Origin: Desulfacinum infernum DSM 9756
GTDB taxonomy: Bacteria > Desulfobacterota > Syntrophobacteria > Syntrophobacterales > DSM-9756
NCBI RefSeq assembly: GCF_900129305.1
Contig: NZ_FQVB01000012.1
Location: forward strand, 1 to 64,000
Reading direction: 5' to 3'
DNA length: 64,000 bases
In this document: positions 18,084 to 26,851 of the stretch, in pieces
Layout: each line of letters begins with the position of its first letter
Numbering within the stretch: position 1 is the first letter of the stretch
Made by a program: the position numbers and the translations under genes
Notes under the pieces: model-generated
Told to the model about the DNA's origin: nothing
Database searches by the model: none
Seen by the model: only the letters and a program-made list of their open reading frames with translations

Positions 18084-19055
18084 ATGGAAAGACGACGCTT
18101 CCTGAAGGAAGGCCTGAAATACGGAGCCGGCATCGCCGCCCTCTGGGGGCTGGGCTGGAGCTTTGCGGATTTTTCCGGACCCGGCGCCACGGACCCGGCG
18201 GAAAAGGAAATCATCGGCCCCTTCGATTGGTCCCCGGACGAGGACCCGCCCCAGGTGGCCGTGGCCCAAGGGACCGACCGGGGGGCGGCCCTGGCGGCGG
18301 CCCTGGCGGCCTTGGGCGGCATGAAACGATTCGTCGGGCCCGAAGACCGCGTCTTCATCAAGGTGAACGCTGCCTTCGCATCGCCTCCCGCGCTGGGGGC
18401 CACCACCCACCCGGATCTTGTGGAGGGACTCATCCGGGAATGCCGCCTGGCCGGAGCGCGAAAGATCCTGGTCTCCGACAATCCCATCAACGACCCGGTG
18501 AGCTGCTTTCGTCTGAGCGGCATCGAAGGGGCCGTCCGGAAAGCCGGGGCGGAGCTCTTCGTACCGGGCCCGCGGGACTTCCAGAAAGCATCCCTTCCCG
18601 AAGGGCGGCTCCTCAGAAGCTGGCCCATGCTCACCAAGGCCTTCGCTCCGGCCACCAAGGTCATCAACGTGGCGCCCGTCAAACACCACCACCGGGCGGG
18701 CGCCTCCATGATCCTCAAGAACTGGTACGGCCTGCTGGGAGGTCCCCGCAACGTCTTCCACCAGGACGTCCACACGGTCATCGGCGAACTGGCGGCCCTC
18801 TTCCGGCCCACCCTGGCGGTGCTGGACGGCGTGACCGCCATGGTGACCAACGGTCCCACCGGCGGATCCCTTTCCGACCTCAAGGACACGCGGACCCTCA
18901 TTGTGAGCACGGATCCGGTGGCGGCCGACGTGCTGGGCGCCGCGCTGCTGGGAATGGACCCTGACCGCCTGCCGTACCTGGCCCTGGCGGAAGCGGCGGG
19001 GGCGGGCACCCGAAACCCGGACCGGTGGCGCCTGCACCGGGTTCGGGCCGCATGA
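18084..19055 (+). CDS. Tat-exported DUF362 protein
   Basis: A 323-residue protein. The N terminus MERRRFLKEGLKYGAGIAALWGLGWSFA is a twin-arginine signal. The rest follows the DUF362 pattern: FIKVNAAFA, a THPDLVEGLIRECRLAGARKILV helix-strand pair, APVKHHHRAGASMILKNWYGLLG and LDGVTAMVTNGPTGG. It would act in the periplasm. The stop overlaps the start of the NapH-like polyferredoxin gene by four bases, and a Tat-exported aldo/keto reductase follows, so all three should work together. Its ribosome site comes from the edge of a MITE-like repeat. The reaction is unknown. Confidence 0.85.
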   Translation: MERRRFLKEGLKYGAGIAALWGLGWSFADFSGPGATDPAEKEIIGPFDWSPDEDPPQVAVAQGTDRGAALAAALAALGGMKRFVGPEDRVFIKVNAAFASPPALGATTHPDLVEGLIRECRLAGARKILVSDNPINDPVSCFRLSGIEGAVRKAGAELFVPGPRDFQKASLPEGRLLRSWPMLTKAFAPATKVINVAPVKHHHRAGASMILKNWYGLLGGPRNVFHQDVHTVIGELAALFRPTLAVLDGVTAMVTNGPTGGSLSDLKDTRTLIVSTDPVAADVLGAALLGMDPDRLPYLALAEAAGAGTRNPDRWRLHRVRAA

Positions 19056-21046
19056 AGTGGGATCGAAACCGCAACGCCAACCCGCACGCGAGAACCGATA
19101 TGCGCATCGTCACCGTTCGCAGAATCAGTCAGGCCTTCTTTTTCGTCCTCTTCTTGTGGTTTTGTGCCGTCACCCGTATGGGCGCGGGCGTGACGGACAT
19201 CCGCGGCTGGCCCGTCAACTGGTTCCTGCAGCTGGATCCGCTGACGGCCTTCGCCACCGTGCTCACCACCGGAACCCTCTTTGCAGGCCTTCTCTGGGCC
19301 CTGGTCACCCTGTCCTTCACCGTCCTGTTCGGGCGCTTCTTCTGCGGCTGGGTCTGTCCCTTCGGCGCCCTCCACCAGGCCATGGGCTGGGTGCGGCACC
19401 GAGACCTCTCCTTCAAGGAAAAGATCCGAAGGAACCAACCGTCCCCAAGGCACGGGATCAAGTTCGGCCTTCTGCTGGTCTTCCTCGGCATGGCGGCGGG
19501 ATCCCTGGCCGACCCCGGACGTTGGTCTTCGCCGACGACCATCCTCCAGTCCGGCGTTCTCCTGGCCGCCCTGGCATGGGTCCTTGTCGGCGCGCTGCCG
19601 CACGGAAACGGGCCGAGTCCAAGAGCATCAGAGGATCCCGTGAAGACGGCCGGACTGTTGGCGGCCTGCCTCGCCGCGGGCCTGGTCCTGGCACGGTTTC
19701 CCACCGCCCGTGGACTCCTGCAGACGGGCCTCTTGGACCCCATCCCCTTCTTCCAGCGATCCCTGAACCTGGTGATCCTTCCGGTCCTGGGCCTGGGACA
19801 ACCGGCGGGAACGGCCGGAACCCGCTGGACCCACGGAGCGTGGCTCCTGGGAACCCTCTTCGCCGCCGCGGTCTTCCTTAATTGGCACACCCCCCGTTTC
19901 TACTGCCGGTACGTGTGCCCGTTGGGGGCGCTCCTGGGCCTGCTGGGACGAAAGCCCCTGTGGCGTTTTTCGAGAATCGCCGAGCGCTGCACCGAGTGCC
20001 TCCGGTGCGAAGCGGTCTGCGACGGCGCCTGTGCCCCCTCCCGGGCCCCCATTCTGAGCGCTTGCACCTTGTGTTCCAACTGCCTCATTCATTGCCCGGA
20101 AGAGGCCGTCACCTACACGGCCGCACGGGAAGAGGGAAAATCCGCCGCAGGGCCCGACCTTTCCCGGAGGGCCGCGGTGGCCGCGGTCGTGGGGGGCCTG
20201 GCCGCCGCTCCCGTGCTGGGACTCCAAGGGCTCACCCACCGCCGGTTTCCGCCCTTGGTGGTGCGCCCCCCGGGATCCCTCCCGGAAAGGGACTTTCTCA
20301 AGCGCTGCATCAAGTGTGGCCAATGCGTCCGGATCTGTCCCACCGGCGTGATCCAGCCCGCCCTCTGGGAAGCCGGGGTGGAGGGGCTCTGGACCCCCGT
20401 CCTGGATTTTCGCGCCGGCTCCAGCGGATGTCAGTGGAACTGCACGGCCTGCAGCCGGATCTGCCCCACGGCGGCCATCCGCCGCCTCAGCCTGGAAGAA
20501 AAACAGGGCAAGGGTCCTTTCGAGGGTGCCGGGCCGATCCGGATCGGCCTCGCCTTCGTGGATCGGAACCGCTGCCTGCCCTGGGCCCTGGACCGCCCCT
20601 GCATCGTCTGCGAGGAGAACTGTCCCGTGAGCCCCAAGGCCATCCGGACCCGGGACGGGTGGGCGACGATCTTTGAGATGGCTCAAGGCGTTTCGGCCGG
20701 CGGTGACGACCGACTGGATCTTCCGGGTTTTTCGCCTCCGGGGGATGCCGCCGTGCCGGAAAACGTTTACCTTCAATGGGAAGTGGATGGGATCGGTCGC
20801 CGAGACCCCATCACCGACTGGGGAGACGGCTGGATTCGGCTGGACGGGGTAACGGCGGCAGCCTTGGAGCCCGGACCGACCGGGCCGGTCCGGGTGGTCC
20901 GGGCGTTGAAACGGCCCGTCGTGGATCCGGTGCGGTGCGTGGGCTGCGGCATCTGCCAGCACGAATGCCCCGTGCGGGGCGTTCCCGCCATTCGGGTTTC
21001 GGCCGAAAACGAAACACGGCATCCCGACAGACGACTGGCCTTGTGA
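19052..21046 (+). CDS. NapH-like membrane polyferredoxin with extra Fe-S domains
   Basis: A 664-residue protein. The N-terminal half has five to six membrane helices with CGWVCPFGALHQ and YCRYVCPLGALLG, the motifs of NapH/NosR-type quinol-linked iron-sulfur proteins. Ferredoxin-like motifs follow (CTECLRCEAVCDGAC, CTLCSNCLIHC), then a twin-arginine-like hydrophobic stretch SRRAAVAAVVGGLAAAPVLG. The C-terminal domain holds further clusters (CIKCGQCVRIC, CTACSRIC, CIVCEENC, CVGCGICQHEC). At least six 4Fe-4S sites are predicted. It probably passes electrons across the membrane to or from the two Tat-exported partners encoded on each side. The fused architecture is unusual compared with plain NapH. 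Confidence 0.88.
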   Translation: MKWDRNRNANPHARTDMRIVTVRRISQAFFFVLFLWFCAVTRMGAGVTDIRGWPVNWFLQLDPLTAFATVLTTGTLFAGLLWALVTLSFTVLFGRFFCGWVCPFGALHQAMGWVRHRDLSFKEKIRRNQPSPRHGIKFGLLLVFLGMAAGSLADPGRWSSPTTILQSGVLLAALAWVLVGALPHGNGPSPRASEDPVKTAGLLAACLAAGLVLARFPTARGLLQTGLLDPIPFFQRSLNLVILPVLGLGQPAGTAGTRWTHGAWLLGTLFAAAVFLNWHTPRFYCRYVCPLGALLGLLGRKPLWRFSRIAERCTECLRCEAVCDGACAPSRAPILSACTLCSNCLIHCPEEAVTYTAAREEGKSAAGPDLSRRAAVAAVVGGLAAAPVLGLQGLTHRRFPPLVVRPPGSLPERDFLKRCIKCGQCVRICPTGVIQPALWEAGVEGLWTPVLDFRAGSSGCQWNCTACSRICPTAAIRRLSLEEKQGKGPFEGAGPIRIGLAFVDRNRCLPWALDRPCIVCEENCPVSPKAIRTRDGWATIFEMAQGVSAGGDDRLDLPGFSPPGDAAVPENVYLQWEVDGIGRRDPITDWGDGWIRLDGVTAAALEPGPTGPVRVVRALKRPVVDPVRCVGCGICQHECPVRGVPAIRVSAENETRHPDRRLAL

Positions 21047-21203
21047 GGATCAAGGATTAGAGGATTAGGGGATATGGGGTAGGGGGTATGGGATAAGGGG
21101 AGTCCGCAACACCCGCGGTTCACGCCTTACGCCTTACGACTCACGCCTTACGACTGATGCCTTACGACTGACGCCTTACGCTTGACGACCGACGGAGACG
21201 GCC
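21047..21203. repeat. Tandem runs: GGATTAG units and CGCCTTACGACTGA units
   Basis: Directly behind the polyferredoxin stop there is a degenerate GGATTAG(A/G)-type run to about 21100. From about 21118 to 21185 five units of CGCCTTACG(ACTCA) follow, with a period of about 8 to 14 bases. No gene is present. The final bases carry the GGAGACGG ribosome site of the aldo/keto reductase. Confidence 0.7.
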
Positions 21204-22433
21204 ATGAAAAAGGACGGAGTGACCCGACGGACTTTTGTGAAAGCAGCCTGCCTGGGGTTGGGTACGGCCGCGGCGCCTCTGGCGACGTCGCAGACGGCCG
21301 CTGGCGCCCCGCCGGAACCGCAGGGGAAAGTGCCCACCCGTCCGTTCGGAAAGAGCGGCATCCGGGTGCCCATCCTGTCCCTGGGGGGCATGTTCGACAC
21401 GGGCGCCAACCAGATCCTGCTTCGCCAGGCCGTTCGCTGGGGCGTGACCTACTGGGATACGGCGGACTGCTACGGCGGCGGGCGCAGTGAGGAGGGCATC
21501 GGCCGGTTTTTCAGCCGATTCCCGGACGCTCGGAAGGAAATCTTTCTCGTGACCAAGTCCGATTCCAGGGATCCCAAGGGCATGACCCGCCTTTTGGAGC
21601 GCAGCCTGGAGCGGATGCAAACGGACGTGATCGATCTCTACTTCCTCCACGCCTTGCGAAGCGTGGACGAACTGGACGACGACGTCCGCCGCTGGGCGGA
21701 TGCGGCCAAGGCATCGGGAAAGATCCGACTTTTCGGTTTCAGCACCCATTCTAACATGGCCCGGTGCCTTTCGGACGCCGCCCGACTGGGCTGGGTGGAC
21801 GGCATCATGTTCACCTACAACTTCCGCCTCATGAACGATCCCGACCTGAACCGGGCCCTGGATGCCTGCACGAAGGCGGGCATCGGGCTCACGGCCATGA
21901 AGACCCAGGGAGGCGGCCCCCTTCGCATGGAATCCGGGGAGGAAGCCGAGCTGGCCGAACGCCTGCTCCGGAGGGGATTCACGGACAAGCAGGCGAAACT
22001 CAAGATCGTCTGGGAAGACGAACGGATCGCCAGCATCTGCTCCCAGATGCCCAACATGACCATTCTCATGAGCAACACGGCGGCCGCCCTGGACCGGGTG
22101 TCCCTCACCCGAACGGAACGGGACCTGCTTCGCCGCCACGCCCGGGCCACGGCCCACACCTACTGCGCCGGCTGCGCTTCGCTTTGCGAAGAGGCTACCG
22201 GAGGCCCCGTGGCCGATCTCATGCGATGCCTCATGTACCACAGGGACTACGGAGACATGGAGGCGGCACGGGACGCCGCCCGAACCCTGCTGGCCCGGGG
22301 CCCGCTTCCCACCCCGCCCGTCCATCGCCTCCTGGCCGCCGAACAACGCTGCCCCCAGGGCCTGCCCCTTCGAAGACTCGTCCACGATGCCCACCGCCTC
22401 GTTTACCAGCTGGCCGGGGAGAAAAAGGGGTGA
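21204..22433 (+). CDS. Tat-exported aldo/keto reductase family protein with C-terminal cysteine cluster
   Basis: A 409-residue protein. VTRRTFVKAACLGLGTAAAPLA is a twin-arginine signal. The aldo/keto reductase barrel follows with GKSGIRVPILSLGG, DTADCYGGG (catalytic Asp and Tyr), TKSD (catalytic Lys), and DLYFLHAL, where the usual catalytic His is present as LHA. The C terminus has CAGCASLCEE and a later PQG region, as in ferredoxin-containing members, but it lacks a full 4Fe-4S motif set. Export by Tat implies folding in the cytoplasm with its cofactor. With the DUF362 and polyferredoxin genes it forms a three-gene redox module. Confidence 0.88.
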   Translation: MKKDGVTRRTFVKAACLGLGTAAAPLATSQTAAGAPPEPQGKVPTRPFGKSGIRVPILSLGGMFDTGANQILLRQAVRWGVTYWDTADCYGGGRSEEGIGRFFSRFPDARKEIFLVTKSDSRDPKGMTRLLERSLERMQTDVIDLYFLHALRSVDELDDDVRRWADAAKASGKIRLFGFSTHSNMARCLSDAARLGWVDGIMFTYNFRLMNDPDLNRALDACTKAGIGLTAMKTQGGGPLRMESGEEAELAERLLRRGFTDKQAKLKIVWEDERIASICSQMPNMTILMSNTAAALDRVSLTRTERDLLRRHARATAHTYCAGCASLCEEATGGPVADLMRCLMYHRDYGDMEAARDAARTLLARGPLPTPPVHRLLAAEQRCPQGLPLRRLVHDAHRLVYQLAGEKKG

Positions 22434-22805
22434 AGGATTAAAGGATTAGAGGATTAGAGGATTAAGGCCGGGGCTGGAGGGCACCCAGGCAAGTGCAATC
22501 TTTTTCACCCTATGCACCCGTCTTGCCTATATCGATGTAATGCTTTGCACACTTCCCCGCCCATCGCTTCCCGTAAAGCCCTCCCCACTTCACCCAGAAC
22601 CACATCACCTATTTGTATTTCCTTGCTTTTCTAATTTCGTTTCCTTTCTTTGCGAACTGGCATTCATCTTGCCTATATATGGGCTGCCCCATTGGGGATC
22701 GTCGGGAATGGACGCCGATTGGTCATGAAGGAAGCACGGAAGCAGCGGACGCCCCCACCCAAAACCCGGGGGCCGTTGAACGGACACGGACCAGGAGACC
22801 CATCG
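22434..22805. other. Intergenic region upstream of the PEP-CTERM gene
   Basis: It begins with GGATTAGA tandem units to about 22465. It then becomes clearly more AT-rich than its surroundings and holds a good sigma-54 promoter (22658-22672) and a weaker look-alike (22512-22526). No gene is visible. Confidence 0.6.
22658..22672 (+). promoter_or_regulatory. Sigma-54 (-24/-12) promoter of the PEP-CTERM gene
   Basis: TGGCATTCATCTTGC fits TGGCAC-N5-TTGC with the invariant GG and GC dinucleotides ten bases apart. It stands 134 bases before the ATG. Sigma-54 promoters with PrsR/PrsK control are established for PEP-CTERM genes; here the regulator is outside the window. A degenerate copy with TG in place of GG lies at 22512-22526 and also precedes CTATAT. 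Confidence 0.7.
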
Positions 22806-23531
22806 ATGAAACGAAACCCTCTTTTCCTCTTGCTCTTGTTTGGAACCTTTATTCTTTGCCTTCCCCACCCCGCCCAATCCCTCACCCTCACCTTCGGCGA
22901 TACCCACAATTACTGGCCGGGCTGGGGGAACGGCTCCAGAGATGACTCTCAGGACACTATCGGCGATCCGGACTTTACCGGCGGAACCATCACGGTGGAA
23001 GGGGCCTTTCTGAAACAGATCACTTTCTCCTTTAAGGAATGGGAAAGCGGTACCACGTGGGGCAAGCTCCACCCGGGGGATCTCTTCCTGGACGTGGACA
23101 GCGATGATCAATGGGAATACGTGGTCTATTCCGGCAATTGGTCGCTTTATTCGGTCGATCTCCCGTTGAACTCGGCCACCGGTTACCTGACGTCCGGGAG
23201 GGACAACCAGGGCTACTGGGCCGGTTACCTCATCCGGGATGATCACCCCATCGGCCTTGGCGAACAACCCGCGGATTCCGCTCTGCTGGGGACGGTTGAG
23301 TTCACCGGGTGGAGAACCCCCGAACTCACCTTTGACTTCGGTTCTTCGATCGCACTGACGCTTCCCACGGACCTCACCCTCGGCTTTACGGTCAACTGCG
23401 CCAACGACGTGGTCTATGAAACGGTAAGAGTTCATACGCCGGAGCCGGCGAGCATGCTGCTTCTGGGAACGGGCCTGGTGGGCCTCGCCGGATGGGCCAA
23501 GAGACGCAAAGGGCAAAAGCCGCAGGCATAA
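22806..23531 (+). CDS. PEP-CTERM sorting-domain exported protein
   Basis: A 241-residue secreted protein. It has a signal peptide (residues 1-25), a beta-rich body with repeated acidic/aromatic patches (DGDxDDQWEYVVYSG-like), and at the end the tripartite PEP-CTERM signal: PEPASMLLLGTGLVGLAGWAKRRKGQK, meaning the PEP motif, a hydrophobic helix and an Arg/Lys tail. The family is processed by exosortase and is linked to exopolysaccharide. AGGAGA lies eight bases before the ATG. A sigma-54 promoter lies upstream and a perfect hairpin downstream. The body domain itself I cannot assign. Confidence 0.9.
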   Translation: MKRNPLFLLLLFGTFILCLPHPAQSLTLTFGDTHNYWPGWGNGSRDDSQDTIGDPDFTGGTITVEGAFLKQITFSFKEWESGTTWGKLHPGDLFLDVDSDDQWEYVVYSGNWSLYSVDLPLNSATGYLTSGRDNQGYWAGYLIRDDHPIGLGEQPADSALLGTVEFTGWRTPELTFDFGSSIALTLPTDLTLGFTVNCANDVVYETVRVHTPEPASMLLLGTGLVGLAGWAKRRKGQKPQA

Positions 23532-23874
23532 TGTTCCTCGGCTGGAACTGTAATCCGCAGCCCTGAAGGGAGCGAGCGCCTTCAGGGCTGCGGATCCTGG
23601 GGTCGGAATGCCTGAGGTTGTCTCGGTGGTTCCACGGAAATCCGGGCGTTTGGAAAAATTCCCGCGGGGCTGAAGGCTCCCGGCGTTCCTTTTCTTCGGT
23701 TCTCCGGATGTCTCTTCGTCGTCCCCGCGGAGGCGGGGACCCAGCACTCCCGATCCGGGGACGAGTCCAGACCGTGCCGCCAGGCGGCGGCTCGGGCCGG
23801 GGCGGCGTCTCAGCGCCCCGGCCCGAAGCATCCTCCCCGTAAACCTCTGCGCCCTCTGCGTCTCTGCGGTGAGT
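23532..23874. other. Convergent intergenic region with large hairpin and a decayed repeat
   Basis: The region between the PEP-CTERM gene and hisHF holds a perfect inverted repeat (23553-23595) and, near 23720-23760, a CCCCGCGGAGGCGGGGACC fragment related to the MITE-like core. Nothing else is recognised. Confidence 0.55.
23553..23595. terminator. Perfect 17-bp hairpin behind the PEP-CTERM gene
   Basis: ATCCGCAGCCCTGAAGG pairs exactly with CCTTCAGGGCTGCGGAT across nine bases. There is no T-run, so it may be a transcript-stabilising or factor-dependent end. The same CGCAGCCCTGAAGGGCTGCG core recurs in the TCGTAGC-bounded elements. Confidence 0.5.
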
Positions 23875-25455
23875 TCATCCCAGGGGCAGGCGCACCGGAA
23901 CCTTCCCCCGAAGAAGCTCCTTCACCTCCCCGATGCCTACCTCCCGGCGGTGGAAGATCCCGGCGGCCAGGGCGGCTTCCGCCCGCGTCCGGGTGAAGAC
24001 CTCCAGGAAGTGCTCAGGGCATCCCGCGCCGCTGGAGGCGATCACCGGGATGGTGACCGCTTCCCGCACGGCGTGGATCAGTTCCAGATCGAAGCCCAGG
24101 TTCGTGCCGTCCCGGTCGATGCAGTTGAGGAGAATCTCCCCCGCCCCCAGATCCTCGCACACCCGGGCCAGGGTCACGGCGTCCACGGGCCGGCCTTCCC
24201 GGCCGCCCTTCACCGTGCACTGGTACCAGCAATAGCGTTCTCCGCCGGGACCGGGAAAGGCCGTCTCCATCACCCGGTGCGGCACCGCGTCCGGCGACGG
24301 CACGTACACCCGCCGCGGGTCGATGGAGATGACCACGGCCTGGCTGCCGTAGACCCGGGAAATCTCCTCGATGGCGCTCCGTCCCGTGGGTGCGCCCGTC
24401 TTCAGCACCTCCTCCACGACGGTCACGGCGTCGCTTCCGATGGACACCTTGTCCGCTCCCGACCGGAAGTATTCGGAAGCCACCTGGAGAGCCCCGTAGC
24501 GGGTGCCGTCCTTGTCGGTGTAGTCGCGAATGCCCCCGCCGATGGTGAGCGGCACGAAGACCTTTTCCGACGTCCTCCGAAGGACTTCCAGCATGGGCAT
24601 GTCCTTCAGGGGGAAATCACGAAAGCCGGTGATGTTGAGAAAGGTGATCTCGTCCGCGCCTTCTTCGTAGTAGCGGCGGGCGAGGTCCACGGGTTTTCCC
24701 AGGTTGCGCACTTGGCCCTTTTCGCGCACATCGTACTGGTCACCCTTGGTGACCACCAGGTCCCCCCGATCGTTGGCCCGCACGTCCAGGCAGGCGATGA
24801 TGCGCTTGGCCAGTTGGGTCTTGGGTTCCACCACCCGCGGCAGCACCGGGGCGCCCGTTCCTTCCAGGAAGTTTTTCAGGATCTTCAGGCCCACCGGGCC
24901 GCTCTTTTCCGGGTGGAACTGGACGGCCGCGACCCGCCCCTTCTCCACGGCGCTCACGAACTCCACGCCGTAATCGGTGGCGGTCAGCACCACGGACGGA
25001 TCCCGAGGCTCCACGTGGTAGGAATGGACGAAGTAGACCTTCTCGTTTCCTTCCACGCCGCGGAAGAGCACCGACGGTTTCCTCGCCTTGATGCCGTTCC
25101 AGCCGATATGGGGCACGGCCAGATCCACCCGGAACCGGCGGACGATCCCCGGAAAGAACCCCAGGCCGTCCTCCCCCGGTGCCTCCTCGCTCCCCTCAAA
25201 GAGGGCCTGGAGGCCCAGGCAGATCCCCAGAAACGGCCGGTCGGAGCGCAAATACGCCAGGAGGGGTTCCACGTAGCCGCGATGCCTCAGCACGCGCATC
25301 ATCTCCCCGAAAGCCCCCACTCCGGGAAAGACCAGCCTTTCCGCCTGCAGGATGTCCTCCGGGCGCTCCACGAACCGAACCTCCCGGCCCAGGCTCCCAA
25401 TGGCGTTCACCACGCTTCGAACATTTCCCGCGCCGTAGTCGAGCACCGTCACCAT
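23875..25455 (-). CDS. hisHF: Imidazole glycerol phosphate synthase, HisH-HisF fusion
   Basis: A 526-residue fusion for the fifth step of histidine synthesis. Residues 1-200 are the glutaminase HisH with GICLGLQ (catalytic Cys near 80) and QFHPEKSG (catalytic His and Glu near 180). From about 215 the cyclase HisF begins (RIIACLDVRANDRGDLVVTKGDQYDVRE) and ends with IPVIASSGAG. The insert TKGDQYDVRE and the segments YFRSGADKVSIGSDAV and GERYCWYQCTVKGGRE are those of yeast/plant HIS7-type fused enzymes rather than of stand-alone bacterial HisF. No other his gene is adjacent. GAGAGGAG precedes the chosen ATG. Confidence 0.95.
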   Translation of the reverse strand: MVTVLDYGAGNVRSVVNAIGSLGREVRFVERPEDILQAERLVFPGVGAFGEMMRVLRHRGYVEPLLAYLRSDRPFLGICLGLQALFEGSEEAPGEDGLGFFPGIVRRFRVDLAVPHIGWNGIKARKPSVLFRGVEGNEKVYFVHSYHVEPRDPSVVLTATDYGVEFVSAVEKGRVAAVQFHPEKSGPVGLKILKNFLEGTGAPVLPRVVEPKTQLAKRIIACLDVRANDRGDLVVTKGDQYDVREKGQVRNLGKPVDLARRYYEEGADEITFLNITGFRDFPLKDMPMLEVLRRTSEKVFVPLTIGGGIRDYTDKDGTRYGALQVASEYFRSGADKVSIGSDAVTVVEEVLKTGAPTGRSAIEEISRVYGSQAVVISIDPRRVYVPSPDAVPHRVMETAFPGPGGERYCWYQCTVKGGREGRPVDAVTLARVCEDLGAGEILLNCIDRDGTNLGFDLELIHAVREAVTIPVIASSGAGCPEHFLEVFTRTRAEAALAAGIFHRREVGIGEVKELLRGKVPVRLPLG

Positions 25456-25709
25456 GGATGGGTTCTCCTCTCTTTCGGTAAGACCGCATGATCCGCGGTC
25501 CGTGATCTGTGACCCGTAATCTGTATTCCGCCATCCTTGGCGGCGTGGCGTTTTCGGGAACCCCCCGGGTTTCTCCCCCACCCAGGCGATACGGCCCCTT
25601 TTTCCTGCGAACCCCGCAGGAGCTGTCCCGAAACGCCGGGGATGACCGATTTTCAGGAAAAGAGGTGAAAATCCCCGGCTCCCGAAACGGAAATCCGCTT
25701 CCGCCCAGC

Positions 25710-25884
25710 CTCCTAAGAGGCTGTCCGGCAATGGGCTCTTTGCCTCGTTTTGTCTCCATCCGTCATCCCCGCGAAGCTTGTCCCCGGCTTGAACGGGGAG
25801 CGGGGATCCAGGATTTCCGGGAACCTATGGACTCCCGCTTGCGCGGGAGTGACGGTTTGCGGAGTTCTCGGACAGCCTCCTAAG
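25710..25884. repeat. MITE-like element, copy C
   Basis: Ends CCTCCTAAGAGGCTGTCCGG and TTCTCGGACAGCCTCCTAAG are good inverted repeats. The core matches copies A and B but has about 20 extra bases (AGCTTGTCCCCGGCTTGAAC) in the first hairpin. Its right end contains the TAG stop codon of the GDPD gene. Confidence 0.85.
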
Positions 25885-26770
25885 GGCGGTTGTCTTGCCG
25901 GGCCCCCCTTCTTTTTTTCAGATGCACAAGCACGTGGGGCCGGTCGGTGATGATGCCGAACACGCCCAGGTCCGCGAACCGTTCCATCTCCTCCGGCTCG
26001 TTGACCGTCCAGACGATTACCGGAATGCCCGCCTCGGCACATCTTCGGACGTCCTCTTCCGTCACCAGACTCGCCTTGGGGTGGTACGCATCCACTCCCA
26101 GGCGCCGCACGGCCGCCACCGGGTCCTGGAAGGGCTTCCTGGTCAGGAGCCCTGCGGCCAGGGAGGGTTCCAGGGCCTTCACCCGAACGAGGGCATCTTC
26201 GTGGAAAGACGAGATGAGCACCGATGGACCCATGCCCGTTTCCATGACGATCCGCACCGTCTCTTCCGTGAGGCGGCTCCGGGTCTTGCCGTCGCCCTTG
26301 ATCTCCACGTTGACCCTCCAGCCCAGGGCCCGCGTCAACAGGAGGGCTTGGCGCAGGGTGGACAGTCGATGATGCGTTTCGTCCCCGGAATCCTTCAGGC
26401 TCCAGAGGATCCGCTGGAGGGGATCGCCGGGAGCGTCCACCTTCGGCGGATGGACATCCACGTCCAGTTTTTCCAGATCGGTCAGCAGGTAATCCCTCAC
26501 CCGCCACGGGGCCTTGTGCACGTCCACCCGGGCCGCGTTGGACGTGCGCTTCAGCGTCGGATCGTGGATCACCACCGGGACGCCGTCGGCGGACAGCTGC
26601 ACGTCCATCTCCCAGAAATCGGCCCCCACGGCGAAACTGAGCATGGCCGCCGCCAGGGTGTTTTCCGAAGCCAGAGCCCGCCCCCCGCGGTGCGCCCCCA
26701 CCAGGGGAGGCCCCCAGGGGGAGTTCCAGCAGCTCCTCCAATCGTCGGACCCGCAGGGCCGTCGTTCCAT
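25880..26770 (-). CDS. Glycerophosphodiester phosphodiesterase family protein
   Basis: A 296-residue protein that would hydrolyse glycerophosphodiesters to an alcohol and glycerol 3-phosphate. The GDPD signature is complete: GAHRGG...ENTLAA at the start of the barrel, EMDVQLSADGVPVVIHD (metal and catalytic residues), VNVEIKG, LISSFHEDAL and VIVWTVN near the end. The ATG was chosen because GGAAGGATGG stands just upstream; an ATG 21 codons earlier is possible. There is no signal peptide. The stop codon lies inside the terminal repeat of MITE-like copy C, so the natural C terminus may have been replaced by element sequence. Confidence 0.88.
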   Translation of the reverse strand: MERRPCGSDDWRSCWNSPWGPPLVGAHRGGRALASENTLAAAMLSFAVGADFWEMDVQLSADGVPVVIHDPTLKRTSNAARVDVHKAPWRVRDYLLTDLEKLDVDVHPPKVDAPGDPLQRILWSLKDSGDETHHRLSTLRQALLLTRALGWRVNVEIKGDGKTRSRLTEETVRIVMETGMGPSVLISSFHEDALVRVKALEPSLAAGLLTRKPFQDPVAAVRRLGVDAYHPKASLVTEEDVRRCAEAGIPVIVWTVNEPEEMERFADLGVFGIITDRPHVLVHLKKRRGARQDNRP

Positions 26771-26851
26771 ATCCGTTCCATCCTTCCCGCCCGCTTGCCG
26801 GAGCCCCGTCTTCCGATCTCCGAGCCGCACCATGCCGGCACCTGCGGACCA

